A stretch of DNA of 64,000 bases, from assembly GCA_038321775.1 (NCBI GenBank), contig JBBQFI010000013.1, positions 1 to 64,000 of the forward strand, read 5' to 3'. The notes under the pieces are model-generated. The model worked only from the letters and a program-made list of their open reading frames with translations. It had not been told where the DNA came from and ran no database searches. Position numbers and translations under genes: made by a program. Each line of letters begins with the position of its first letter. Position 1 is the first letter of the stretch. Positions 33,947-42,652 of the stretch are shown piece after piece. The DNA is from JBBQFI01 sp038321775. Lineage in GTDB: Bacteria > Verrucomicrobiota > Verrucomicrobiia > Chthoniobacterales > UBA10450.

Positions 33947-35212
33947 ATGAAACGATCGATCATCGTTACCGTCATCATTGGCCTTCTCGTGGCGGGCACT
34001 CTCTGTGCCCTGCAAGCGTACGGCATTTTGTTTCGTGCGGAATTTGCACTCACGGACTTCGTCATGGGCCGGAGCAACATTACGAAGCTTGTCTCAAATC
34101 ATTGGCAATATCTCTTTATCACGACCCTGGCGTTTGGTTCGGCATGGGTAACGGTCGAGGGCGCTCGCCGCGGTTGGGCGTGGTGGTTGATCGCTGTGCT
34201 TCTGATTGAATTGATCGGCATCACGCTCGTTTGCGCGCTCTATCACATTTTCTTTCAGCCGCTGCCTTCTCTCCTCGCCGCGGCCGGAAGTTTTATTCTC
34301 GCATATTGTTATCATTTTCTTATGCGAGGCAGTCGTGCGCGCATGGCGACAGATATGTTTTCCGCCCAAGTTTCGCCCCAGCAGCTGGAACGCGTAATTG
34401 CCGCCACTGATTTCCCGCTCGAATCGCGCGCCACAAGCCATGAGGCAACAGTCGTGGTCTGCGATATCGCGAACAAACATGAGTTGGCGGAGGACGCAGC
34501 GCCTGAAGATATGGCGACGATGCTCGATAAGTTCGTTCGTTTTGCGACGGAAATATTTCTGGAACAGGGCGCTTATATTCAATCAGCCGATGGCGAAGGC
34601 GTGGTGGGGATTTTCGGATTTCCGGTGGATGCCGAGAATCATGCCGAGATCGCATCGGGCGCGGCGTTGCAACTCCAAGAAGCGTTCGGCGAATTGCGCA
34701 AATCGGCTAAAGATGTTTTTGAAAAGTGCGAATTGCATCTCGGCCTGTGCTCCGGGGATATTGTGGCCGCGCGTTTTCGGAACGATCACCACACCGAAGT
34801 TGTGCCAATGGGCGAGCCGCTTGAGTTGGCGCGGCGTTTCTGCATCGCTAATCGCATTTACGGTTCACACATTCTGCTGGGCCCGCGCACCTTCGAGCTC
34901 GCCGAGAAAGCGACTATTGCCCGCCCGATCGATTTTCTCGGCGGCGCAACTTCGCGTGAACGCTTTGAGATTTACGAACTTTTGGCGCTCGCTAAAAGTG
35001 CGAAAGCAGAAGATGTCGAGCGCCGCGACAACTTTTGGAGCGGTGTCGTTTATTATCGCGAGAGACGTTGGGAAGAAGCGTACGCTGCTTTCCAAAAATC
35101 ATGGGGCGAAAATGGGCACGATGATGCGCCGCTGCAATTGTATCTCCGCCGGCTCGAGCCATTGGTTTTGCATTTGACGGAATCGCCGGCGCACAGTGAG
35201 TTGCCCACTTGA
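33947..35212 (+). CDS. Membrane class III adenylate/guanylate cyclase-like protein, degenerate
   Basis: The 421-aa product is read from ATG 33947; a GTG two codons upstream is possible. About three membrane helices occupy residues 5-130. A class III cyclase homology domain (about 155-330) follows: ATVVVCDIANKHEL, SADGEGVVGIFGFPVDAENH, HLGLCSGDIVAARF, GEPLELARRFCIANRIYG. The second metal Asp (GD in active cyclases) appears as Glu (GEG) and the first motif is altered, so activity is doubtful. The C-terminus has TPR-like helices (RERRWEEAYAAFQKSW). It overlaps recR by TTGA. Confidence 0.75.
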   Translation: MKRSIIVTVIIGLLVAGTLCALQAYGILFRAEFALTDFVMGRSNITKLVSNHWQYLFITTLAFGSAWVTVEGARRGWAWWLIAVLLIELIGITLVCALYHIFFQPLPSLLAAAGSFILAYCYHFLMRGSRARMATDMFSAQVSPQQLERVIAATDFPLESRATSHEATVVVCDIANKHELAEDAAPEDMATMLDKFVRFATEIFLEQGAYIQSADGEGVVGIFGFPVDAENHAEIASGAALQLQEAFGELRKSAKDVFEKCELHLGLCSGDIVAARFRNDHHTEVVPMGEPLELARRFCIANRIYGSHILLGPRTFELAEKATIARPIDFLGGATSRERFEIYELLALAKSAKAEDVERRDNFWSGVVYYRERRWEEAYAAFQKSWGENGHDDAPLQLYLRRLEPLVLHLTESPAHSELPT

Positions 35213-35814
35213 GGAGAACGGAATATCCGAGCGCGATTAGGGATCTCATCGCGCAATTGCGACAAATGCCGGGAATCGGCCCGCGATCTGCGGAACGCAT
35301 TGCCCTTTGGATTGTGCAGGCTCGCGGTGGACAGCCGCAGGAGATCGCGCGCGCGATTTCGGAAACCCGCGCCACCGTCCGGCCCTGCCAACGCTGCGGG
35401 TTCTTTACGACGGAAGAGCTTTGTGAAATTTGCACGGACTCAAGCCGTACCTCCGACATTCTCTGTGTCGTGGAACAAGCAACCGACATTCTGCCACTCG
35501 AAAGAACGAGTGCTTTTCGGGGGCGGTATCACTCGTTAGGCGGCCGCATCTCGCCGCTCGATCATGTCGGGCCCGACGATTTGCGCATCAAAGAATTACT
35601 CGAGCGCGTCGAGAACGAAAGTTTTTCCGAGATTATCTTTGCTCTCGCCGCGGACGTGGAAGGAGAGGCAACGACGAATTACCTGGTCGAGTCTCTAAAA
35701 GGAAAACCGGTCATGCTCACGCGCATTGCGCATGGGTTACCGGCAGGCGGTGGCCTCGAATCGGCGGACGAACTCACGCTTTATCAGGCGCTTTCCGGGC
35801 GGACCAAGCTCTAA
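35209..35814 (+). CDS. recR: Recombination protein RecR
   Basis: The 201-aa product acts with RecF/RecO to load RecA at gaps. Conserved features are YPSAIRDLIAQLRQMPGIGP (helix-hairpin-helix), the zinc finger CQRCGFFTTEELCEIC and a Toprim domain (ILCVVEQATDILPLERTSAF, YHSLGGRISPLDHVGPDDLR). The start TTG overlaps the preceding stop as TTGA, consistent with coupling and with the family N-terminus. A TCGTTAGG site at 35533-35540 encodes the conserved SLGG. Confidence 0.95.
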   Translation: MRRTEYPSAIRDLIAQLRQMPGIGPRSAERIALWIVQARGGQPQEIARAISETRATVRPCQRCGFFTTEELCEICTDSSRTSDILCVVEQATDILPLERTSAFRGRYHSLGGRISPLDHVGPDDLRIKELLERVENESFSEIIFALAADVEGEATTNYLVESLKGKPVMLTRIAHGLPAGGGLESADELTLYQALSGRTKL

Positions 35815-35859
35815 CGCGCCGGGTTGCTTTTCAACACCGCGCTCGCTAACTTCGCCCCG

Positions 35860-36747
35860 ATGTCCTGCGCGAAAATTGATCCTTCGTTGCACCAGGCGGT
35901 CAAGCCGCCGTGGATCAAGGTGCGCTTGCCGTCCAATCCTGTTTTCTTTTCGACCAAGGCGCTCATCTCCGATTTACGTTTGCACACCGTTTGTGAGAGC
36001 GCGCAGTGTCCGAATCGATGGGAATGCTGGAGTCAGGGAACCGCGACGATGATGATCGCAGGCGATCGTTGCACGCGCGCCTGCGGGTTTTGTGCGGTCG
36101 CAACGGCGAAACCGTTCGCTCTTGAGGAAGACGAACCACAGCGAGTCGCCGAAGCCGTGCGCCGGATGAAATTGAAACACGTCGTCATCACAGCGGTTGC
36201 CCGCGATGATTTAAAAGATGGCGGCGCGAATCATTTCGCGCGCACGATCACTGCCATTCGCGAAATGGATTCTTCGATCATCATCGAAGTGCTCGTCCCG
36301 GATTTTCACGCGCAGGATTCATGCATTCAGACTGTGCTCGATGCCGCTCCGGAAATTTTCAATCACAACATGGAGACGGTCGAACGACTCACGCCACTCG
36401 TTAGGTCGCGCGCCAAATATCGCACGTCGCTTGAAGTTTTACGGAAGGCGAAAGAGCTCGCGCCTAAAATTGTCACGAAGAGTGGCGTCATGCTCGGTCT
36501 CGGTGAAACTGAACCGGAGCTTTTCCAAACAATGGACGATTTGCGAGAGATCGGCTGTCAGGTTCTCACCCTTGGCCAGTATTTGCGCCCGACCGCACAG
36601 CATTTGCCGGTGGTTGAATTCGTCACGCCGGAGCGATTCGAATCCTATGGCGAAATCGCGCGAGCCAAAGGTTTCGCGCATGTTGCTTCCGGTCCGCTCG
36701 TGCGCAGCTCTTATCACGCGGCGGACTTTCATCCAGTCGTCCGCTGA
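35860..36747 (+). CDS. lipA: Lipoyl synthase
   Basis: The 295-aa product is a radical SAM enzyme inserting sulfurs into octanoyl-protein. It has the auxiliary cluster motif CESAQCPNRWECWSQGTATM and the SAM motif CTRACGFC. Further family motifs are VVITAVARDDLKDGGANHFA, FNHNMETVERL, KSGVMLGLGE and LTLGQYLRPT, and the C-terminal GPLVRSSYHA supplies the conserved Ser. ATG 35860 was chosen over an upstream one 12 codons earlier. The GT2 gene starts 2 bp after the stop. Confidence 0.95.
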   Translation: MSCAKIDPSLHQAVKPPWIKVRLPSNPVFFSTKALISDLRLHTVCESAQCPNRWECWSQGTATMMIAGDRCTRACGFCAVATAKPFALEEDEPQRVAEAVRRMKLKHVVITAVARDDLKDGGANHFARTITAIREMDSSIIIEVLVPDFHAQDSCIQTVLDAAPEIFNHNMETVERLTPLVRSRAKYRTSLEVLRKAKELAPKIVTKSGVMLGLGETEPELFQTMDDLREIGCQVLTLGQYLRPTAQHLPVVEFVTPERFESYGEIARAKGFAHVASGPLVRSSYHAADFHPVVR

Positions 36748-36749
36748 CG

Positions 36750-37445
36750 ATGGAGCAGATCGGAAACTCCTCATTCCGATCAATCGTCGCCGCTGTCATT
36801 CCGGCGTTTCACGAAGAAAAACATATCGGCGATGTCGTGCGGCGCACGCGACAACAACTCGATCACGTTCTGGTCATCGACGACGGCTCCGGTGATGAAA
36901 CCCACAATCTTGCACGAGAAGCTGGCGCGGAAGTCGCCATTCATTCTGAAAATCGCGGCAAAGGCGAAGCGATCAGGACGGGACTTCGTTATTGGCTGGA
37001 TCGGCAATTGGAGTTCGTCATCGTCCTCGATGCTGACGGTCAACATCGTCCCGAAGAAATCGAGCGCTTCGTCGCAGCGGCTGTCTCCGCGAATGGCACG
37101 AAGCTTATTGTTGGAAATCGCATGAACGATATTGCTCGCATGCCGCTCGTGCGGCGCATCGTTAATCGATATATGAGCAACAAAATAAGCCGAGTTTGCG
37201 GACAGGAGATTCCCGATACGCAATGCGGGTTTCGCATGTTGCATCGCGATTTGATTCCCGATCTCCTGAGCGGCGCTAATCGCTTCGATTACGAGACCGA
37301 GATGTTAATCGTGGCCAGCCGCAAAAATTGCCGGATCGATTCGGTGCCGATCACAACGGTTTATTCCGACGAGGTGAGCAGCATTCATCCGCTACGCGAC
37401 ACACTTCGTTTCTTTAAATTGATGCGACGCTATCAGACTCTTTAG
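36750..37445 (+). CDS. Family-2 glycosyltransferase (polyprenyl-phosphate mannose/glucose synthase type)
   Basis: The 231-aa product is a single GT-A domain without membrane helices. Motifs are AAVIPAFHEEKHIGDVVRRT, VLVIDDGSGDETH, ENRGKGEAIRTGLRYWLD, FVIVLDADGQHRPEEI (DxD) and DTQCGFRMLHRDL. This matches dolichyl/undecaprenyl-phosphate sugar transferases. The donor sugar is unknown. It is 2 bp from the lipA stop and probably co-transcribed. Confidence 0.85.
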   Translation: MEQIGNSSFRSIVAAVIPAFHEEKHIGDVVRRTRQQLDHVLVIDDGSGDETHNLAREAGAEVAIHSENRGKGEAIRTGLRYWLDRQLEFVIVLDADGQHRPEEIERFVAAAVSANGTKLIVGNRMNDIARMPLVRRIVNRYMSNKISRVCGQEIPDTQCGFRMLHRDLIPDLLSGANRFDYETEMLIVASRKNCRIDSVPITTVYSDEVSSIHPLRDTLRFFKLMRRYQTL

Positions 37446-37480
37446 GCGTCGTTAGACCTACGATCAGGCCGCAGAATTCT

Positions 37481-37631
37481 GGGTAGCGCACGCGTTTCGC
37501 GTGCTGGTTTCTGCGTCTCGCCGAAATGATCTTTACTAAACGCTGGAGACTTCCGAATTGGCCGTGCATCGCCAGGGAAGTTCGCAATGGCGAGGACGCC
37601 ATCGCCAGCACGCGAGACGCGTGCGCTACCC
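37481..37631. repeat. REPIN/MITE-like element with 27-bp terminal inverted repeats
   Basis: The 151-bp element has arms 37481-37507 and 37605-37631, inverted copies matching at 26 of 27 positions. Both start GGGTAGCGCACGCGT and end CGTGCTGG. The interior holds further short hairpins. It lies between two convergent genes. Such imperfectly palindromic intergenic units are typical of REP sequences mobilised by RAYT transposases; no RAYT gene is in this window. It may also act as a bidirectional terminator. Confidence 0.8.
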
Positions 37632-37634
37632 AGA

Positions 37635-38156
37635 TTAAATCAAACCACGTTTGTGGAGGTCGCCAATATTTCCGCCGGAAGAACGTTGAATCATGTCGAT
37701 GGTGAATTTCAAAAGACAAACTTCCCACGCATCGTCCACTCCCTGAATCACCGCGCTCAGCGGCTCCGCCGAATTTTCCACCTGAGATTTCGTGCGCGCG
37801 ATCACGGCATCGAGGGAATCGCGTATTGTCTTTTCCGTTATGTCGGTCTTGCGAAACTGAAAGCCGTAACGCAGCACCGCGATCTGGCGCGCTTGTTCGC
37901 GGAGCTGATCGATGTAGCGCTCCGCTTTTTCTCCAAAACCTTCCAGGAGCAAACGGTAGTAATGTTCCGGGGCCAGGATTTGCGGACGTTCCGCGTGAAT
38001 CGTTCCGTTGCGGACGCGCACTTCGTCCACGCGATCCATTAATTCAGAGATGAGATAGAAATTAAAGCTCGTGCTGCCGAAGGTGGCGATTTGCTGGTCG
38101 GGCGCGAGGATGACCTGCGTGTTTTCAATCGCGTAATGGAAATCGTCTTCTTTCAC
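37635..38156 (-). CDS. Conserved hypothetical helical protein
   Basis: GTG 38156 gives 173 aa (MKEDDFHYAIENTQVILAPD). An ATG at 38291 is in-frame but would add 45 residues with no family character and overlap the rarD 3' end. Central segments are SFNFYLISELMDRVDEVRVR, HYYRLLLEGFGEKAERYIDQ and ITEKTIRDSLDAVIARTKSQ. It looks soluble and helical. It ends next to the REPIN-like element. No function was recognised. Confidence 0.6.
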   Translation of the reverse strand: MKEDDFHYAIENTQVILAPDQQIATFGSTSFNFYLISELMDRVDEVRVRNGTIHAERPQILAPEHYYRLLLEGFGEKAERYIDQLREQARQIAVLRYGFQFRKTDITEKTIRDSLDAVIARTKSQVENSAEPLSAVIQGVDDAWEVCLLKFTIDMIQRSSGGNIGDLHKRGLI

Positions 38157-38199
38157 GGCGGCGCAACGTACGGAATCGCACGGTAGTAGCAAACCGTGC

Positions 38200-39138
38200 T
38201 TAGACAGGCCGGGCCAACGGTGGCACTGCTTCGCGTTCGCGCCCTGTGTGCCAACGCCAGACGGCCTCGACCGTGAAAATGGCGAGAGCAATCCAGATCA
38301 TGACAAAGGTGATAAGGTGGGCGCGCGTGAAAGTTTCATGATAGAGAAAAACGCCGAGGAAAAATGTGCAGGTCGGTGCGAGATATTGCATAAATCCAAC
38401 GGTCGTTAGGCGAAGATGCCGCGCCGCATGACCGAACCAGACAAGCGGAAGACCGGTGACAACCCCGGAAATCAAAAGGAGAAATGAAAGCGATAATTTT
38501 TGCGGGCCGAACACGAGTTGGCCACGCCGCTGCAGAACGAACAGATAGATCAGGGCAAGGGGAACAATCGCGACTGTTTCGAAAAACAATCCGGGAACGG
38601 GCCGGGTGCCGGATTTTTTTCGCAGCAGTCCGTAGAGCCCAAAACTGAAGCACAGCGAAAGGGCGATCCATGGAAAACGCCCGTAACCCAGCGTGAGATT
38701 CAAGACGCCAATCGTAGCCAGAAGCACCGAGAGAAGTTGCCAGCGGGTGAGTCGTTCGCGCAAAAATAGTGCGCCGAAAAGCACGTTGACGAGCGGAGTC
38801 ATGAAATAACCCAGACTCGTTTCGATAATATGTCCGGTATTGACAGCCCAGATGAAGAGAAACCAATTGATTGCGATTGCTGTTCCACTCGTTAGGCAAT
38901 AGAGCATGGCGCGCTTCGAATGAGCGGCGGCGAGCACTTCGCGCCAGCGCTGCTGCCAGCTCAGGAGCAAAATGAGAAATGCCATTGTCCAAACAAAGCG
39001 ATGCGCGAGGATTTCGGTCGCCGGAACAGTTTTGAGCAGTTTCCAATAAACCGGCACGAGTCCCCAGGTAATGAAGGCGGCAAACCCAGCGAGCAGAGCC
39101 GAGCGTTCTTCATGGCGATCTGTCGCAGACTGATGCAT
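38200..39138 (-). CDS. rarD: RarD/EamA-family transporter
   Basis: The 312-aa product has ten predicted membrane helices in two EamA repeats. RarD-type motifs are AAFITWGLVPVYWKLLKTVP, EILAHRFVWTMAFLILLLSW, NWFLFIWAVNTGHIIETSLG, YFMTPLVNVLFGALFLRERL and GFMQYLAPTCTFFLGVFLYH. Members export amino acids or other metabolites; the substrate is unknown. It contains TCGTTAGG sites. Confidence 0.85.
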   Translation of the reverse strand: MHQSATDRHEERSALLAGFAAFITWGLVPVYWKLLKTVPATEILAHRFVWTMAFLILLLSWQQRWREVLAAAHSKRAMLYCLTSGTAIAINWFLFIWAVNTGHIIETSLGYFMTPLVNVLFGALFLRERLTRWQLLSVLLATIGVLNLTLGYGRFPWIALSLCFSFGLYGLLRKKSGTRPVPGLFFETVAIVPLALIYLFVLQRRGQLVFGPQKLSLSFLLLISGVVTGLPLVWFGHAARHLRLTTVGFMQYLAPTCTFFLGVFLYHETFTRAHLITFVMIWIALAIFTVEAVWRWHTGREREAVPPLARPV

Positions 39139-39246
39139 GTGAGCGTTCCTATTTCATGTTTACCCATTGCTAGCAAATCCTGGCGACATACTTCCCGCGC
39201 TTCGATTTGCGACTCTGGTAGACCGCCGCTACAAATCCGTTAGCAA

Positions 39247-41181
39247 ATGCAAAATTTCTTTAGCGAACTCAAACGACGCAAGGTCTATCGCGTTGCCGTT
39301 GCTTACGGCGTCGCGGCCTGGTTGTTAATTCAGATCGCGACGCAGACTTTTCCTTTTCTCGACGTTCCTAACTGGGCGATACGGCTCGTCATCATTTTGA
39401 CCGTGCTCGGATTTCCGGTCGCGTTACTTCTATCCTGGGCGTTTGACCTAACGACACACGGGATAAAGCGCACGGAAAATATTGCGCCGGAGCCGAGTCC
39501 AGCGGCGAAAATTCCCCAGAAGAGCATCGCGGTGCTGCCGTTTGAAAATCTCAGCGATGACAAGGAAAACGCATACTTTGCCGACGGTGTGCAGGACGAC
39601 ATTTTGTCGAACCTATCAAAAATCGCCGATCTCAAGGTAATCAGCCGGACTTCGGTGAGGCAGTATCGCAGTGGCACGCGCAATCTGCGCGAGATCGGCA
39701 CCGCGCTCGGGGTCGCGCACATTCTTGAAGGCACAGTGCGGCGTTCGGGTAATCGCGTTCGCATTAACGCGCAGTTGATCAATGCCCTAACCGATGCCCA
39801 CGTTTGGGTCGAGACGTTCGATCGCGAAGCGACGGATCTTCTGGCGGTGCAAAGCGAGCTCGCGGAAAAAATTGCTGAGTCTCTGCGCGCGAATCTTTCT
39901 CCGCGCGAAAAGGCGAGCATGCAATTGCATCCCACTTCCGATCTGGATGCGTACGATCTTTACCTCCGTGCGCGCGATTTATTTCGCTGGAGCGGAACCC
40001 GCGATCCGCGAGAGAGTGCGGAGGAAGCTCTGCGCCTGCTCGACCAGGCCATCGCTCGCGATCCGCAATTCGCGCTTGCCTACAGTCTCGCATCGCGATT
40101 TCACAATGAGCTTTATTGGTTTGGTTTTGATCGAACGCAGGCGCGCCTCGCGAAAGCGAAGGCGGCCGTTGACACCGCGCTGCGTCTCCATCCGGAACTC
40201 GGCGACGCGCATCTCGCGCTCGCCTACCACTACTACTACGGATATCGCGACTATGATCGTGCCCGCGGCGAACTCGCGGTGGCTTTGAGGGCGACGCCGA
40301 ACGATGCGGAGGTTTGGGATGGAATAGGTGCGATTGATCGGCGCCAGGGACGATGGGAAAACGCGGTTTATAATTTCGAGCGGGCGTGCCAGCTCGATCC
40401 TCACAATGGCTCCGTCCTTTGGAATCTGGCGGAAACATATTTTTGCCTCTGCCGCTTTGACGAAGCGGCGCGAACTTTTGCCGATGGCCTAACGAGTAAT
40501 CCGCACGCCCACTTGTTTGCGATCGCACAAGCCGCGATCGACCTGAAAAAGAATGGCAGCGTCGAAATGTTGGAATCTGCTCTGAACAATATTCCGCGCG
40601 ACTTCGATCCGGGAGGTGCGGTCACCACGGTGGCATTGCGTTTGAATCTGATGAAACACGATTACGCCGCGGCCGCGCATTGGCTCAACATTTCGGCGCG
40701 CGACACCTACAATGATGCGGGCCTTAGCGGCATGGCCGCCTCGATTGACGGTTACAGTTTTCCTCGATCGTGGTACGAAGGATTGATCGCGGCGGGAGAG
40801 AAGGATAACGCAGCGGCCGAGCGCGCTTTTACCGAAGCGCGTGCGACCGTGCAGAATGATTTGCGGCATTGGCCGGACGACGCCAAGACAAACATGATGC
40901 TGGCTTTGGTCGACGCTGCTCTTGGACGAAAAGAAGAAGCGATTCGTGAAGGCCGCCGTGCCCTTGAGCTTCTGCCGATTTCGCAGGATGCGTTCGATGG
41001 TCCTGTCATTGCAACGAATCTTGCAATGATTTACGCCCAGCTTGGCGAGCACGAACTAGCGTTCGAACAATTGAGGGCGGTCCGCGAAGTACCAAACGGC
41101 CCAACCCGCGGAATGTTGCGGGCCGAGCGGGAATGGGACCCGTTGCGTGGCGATTCCAGATTCGAGAAACTTTTGGCCTAA
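39247..41181 (+). CDS. Membrane-anchored TolB-like / TPR protein (FlgO- or CadC-type)
   Basis: The 644-aa product begins MQNFFSELKRRKVYRVAVAY with a short basic region and two membrane helices to ~residue 65. An 'adenylate-cyclase-like' TolB-type domain follows (KSIAVLPFENLSDDKENAYF, ADGVQDDILSNLSKI, LIQ/ALGVAHILEGTVRRSGNR). Residues ~230-640 are TPR repeats. This architecture is common in bacterial sensor proteins, but the N-terminus lacks a clear wHTH. The stop TAA is embedded in a TCGTTAGG site (41177-41184 reverse). Confidence 0.8.
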   Translation: MQNFFSELKRRKVYRVAVAYGVAAWLLIQIATQTFPFLDVPNWAIRLVIILTVLGFPVALLLSWAFDLTTHGIKRTENIAPEPSPAAKIPQKSIAVLPFENLSDDKENAYFADGVQDDILSNLSKIADLKVISRTSVRQYRSGTRNLREIGTALGVAHILEGTVRRSGNRVRINAQLINALTDAHVWVETFDREATDLLAVQSELAEKIAESLRANLSPREKASMQLHPTSDLDAYDLYLRARDLFRWSGTRDPRESAEEALRLLDQAIARDPQFALAYSLASRFHNELYWFGFDRTQARLAKAKAAVDTALRLHPELGDAHLALAYHYYYGYRDYDRARGELAVALRATPNDAEVWDGIGAIDRRQGRWENAVYNFERACQLDPHNGSVLWNLAETYFCLCRFDEAARTFADGLTSNPHAHLFAIAQAAIDLKKNGSVEMLESALNNIPRDFDPGGAVTTVALRLNLMKHDYAAAAHWLNISARDTYNDAGLSGMAASIDGYSFPRSWYEGLIAAGEKDNAAAERAFTEARATVQNDLRHWPDDAKTNMMLALVDAALGRKEEAIREGRRALELLPISQDAFDGPVIATNLAMIYAQLGEHELAFEQLRAVREVPNGPTRGMLRAEREWDPLRGDSRFEKLLA

Positions 41182-41231
41182 CGACTAATTACGCCGAGAA
41201 AAACTCGCGCGCGCAGTTTTCAAATTTGTCG

Positions 41232-41831
41232 CTACTTTTTTTCTTCGTGGCCCGGGAAGAATCGGAGAAAATCGGCGTAGCCTTCCTCATCCATTTTCTC
41301 CAGAGGGATGAAATGCATGGCGGAGGAATTGACAAGATAGCGACGGCCAGTGGACGAATGTTCGTCAGGAAAAACATGACCGAGATGTGAATCGCTGTGC
41401 CTGGCGCGAAGCTCCGTTCGCTGCATCTCGTGCGACGTATCGCTCTTCTCCACGATGTGTTCGGGCGAGATCGGTTTACTAAAAGCCGGCAGTCCTAATC
41501 CCGCATCGTATTTGTCCTGTGAAGAAAATAGCGGCTCGCCCGTGATGATATCGACGTAGATCCCCGGACGTTGGTTCTCCCAATATTGATTATGAAAAAG
41601 TGTTTCAGTTCCGTTTTCACGCGTGACCCGATATTGCTCCTCCTTCAATTTCGAGCGCAGTTGAGCATCGGTCGGGACCGGTTTCATCCAGTTGAATTTC
41701 TCGCTGTGCTTGTTCTGTTCGTGCGCACGGCTGATGAAAAAAGAGCCGAACGCGACCAAAAGAGCGGCGACCAACCCAAGCCATAAGCTTAGATGTGCCG
41801 AATGCTTGGGCGGAGCTTCTATCTTAGGCAC
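41232..41831 (-). CDS. Membrane-anchored MsrB homologue lacking the catalytic Cys (pseudoenzyme)
   Basis: The 199-aa product has an N-terminal membrane helix (LWLGLVAALLVAFGSFFISR) and an MsrB fold (ENGTETLFHNQYWENQRPGI, HSDSHLGHVFPDEHS). In active MsrB the reductase motif is RYCxNS; here it is RRYLVNSSAMHFIPL, with Leu for the resolving/catalytic Cys. The GWPSF motif is also changed (GLPAF). It cannot reduce methionine sulfoxide in the usual way. It lies 23 bp downstream of the intact MsrB, likely from duplication. Confidence 0.85.
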   Translation of the reverse strand: MPKIEAPPKHSAHLSLWLGLVAALLVAFGSFFISRAHEQNKHSEKFNWMKPVPTDAQLRSKLKEEQYRVTRENGTETLFHNQYWENQRPGIYVDIITGEPLFSSQDKYDAGLGLPAFSKPISPEHIVEKSDTSHEMQRTELRARHSDSHLGHVFPDEHSSTGRRYLVNSSAMHFIPLEKMDEEGYADFLRFFPGHEEKK

Positions 41832-41854
41832 AAATTTTCGTCGGCGTTGTTGTG

Positions 41855-42289
41855 CTACTTCTTCTTCTCGAAGAGCGCGAGGTATTCGCCGTAGCCTTCT
41901 TCTTTCATCTTTTCAACCGGCACAAAACGCAGCGCACCGGAATTAATGCAGTAGCGCTGATGGGTTGGCCCCGGCCCGTCGTCAAAAAGATGGCCAAGAT
42001 GAGAATCGCTTTTATTGAAACGAACCTCGGTGCGTTCCATGCCGAAACTGCGATCGGATTTTTCGGTCACGTGTATTTTCTCGATCGGTTTCGTGAAACT
42101 TGGCCAGCCGCTGCCACTTTCTAATTTGTCGAGCGAACTAAATAGCGGCTCGCCTGTGACGATGTCGACATAGATTCCAGCGCGGTGCTCATTCCAATAT
42201 GCGTTGTTGAAAGCAGGCTCGGTGCCGCACATCTGCGTGATCCGATATTGCTCCGGCGTCAATTGTTTCCGCAATTCTTCCTCGGACAT
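41855..42289 (-). CDS. msrB: Peptide-methionine (R)-S-oxide reductase MsrB
   Basis: Read from ATG 42289 (MSEEELRKQLTPEQYRITQM) it is 144 aa; a TTG at 42334 overlaps the upstream gene stop and is also possible. Motifs are GSGWPSFTKPI, SHLGHLFDDGPGPTHQRYCI with the catalytic Cys, and NSGALRFVPVEKM. CxxC zinc motifs are absent, so it is a zinc-free type. It reduces methionine-R-sulfoxide. The downstream paralog is catalytically dead. Confidence 0.9.
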   Translation of the reverse strand: MSEEELRKQLTPEQYRITQMCGTEPAFNNAYWNEHRAGIYVDIVTGEPLFSSLDKLESGSGWPSFTKPIEKIHVTEKSDRSFGMERTEVRFNKSDSHLGHLFDDGPGPTHQRYCINSGALRFVPVEKMKEEGYGEYLALFEKKK

Positions 42290-42330
42290 TTTTGCCGACG
42301 TTTCAGGACTTAATGAAGGAGTAGGTGTAG

Positions 42331-42504
42331 TCAAGGTGTGGATTGGGTGATAACCGGCGCATTGTTTTTTTCTGATTCGTTCTCTTTTTGTCCGCGCGCG
42401 CGATTGAGAAACATGACGATCCCAGCGAGAAGAACGAAAACGATCGCGCAGAAAACGAGCAATCCGCGCGAGGATCGTCGCGGGCGTTTAGGGAATTCAA
42501 TCAC
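42331..42504 (-). CDS. Small single-pass membrane protein upstream of msrB
   Basis: GTG 42504 gives 57 aa: a basic start (IEFPKRPRRSSRG), a membrane helix (LLVFCAIVFVLLAGIVMFLN), and a hydrophilic tail (RARGQKENESEKNNAP). The stop TGA overlaps the upstream TTG start of msrB, so it looks coupled. It may be an anchor or accessory of the MsrB unit. No family was recognised. Confidence 0.5.
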   Translation of the reverse strand: MIEFPKRPRRSSRGLLVFCAIVFVLLAGIVMFLNRARGQKENESEKNNAPVITQSTP

Positions 42505-42652
42505 GTGAGAAATTTACGCGCGTTCCAAGATTGCGACAATGGATTTTGCCGCAGCAGGATGGTCCCGTCCTGTTGAATTAGACGTCTCGTTTCGTTGCAG
42601 TCGGGCGCGTCACTCTTGAGTTTCGTTAGGTTGAAAGTCCGCTCCTTTCCCG

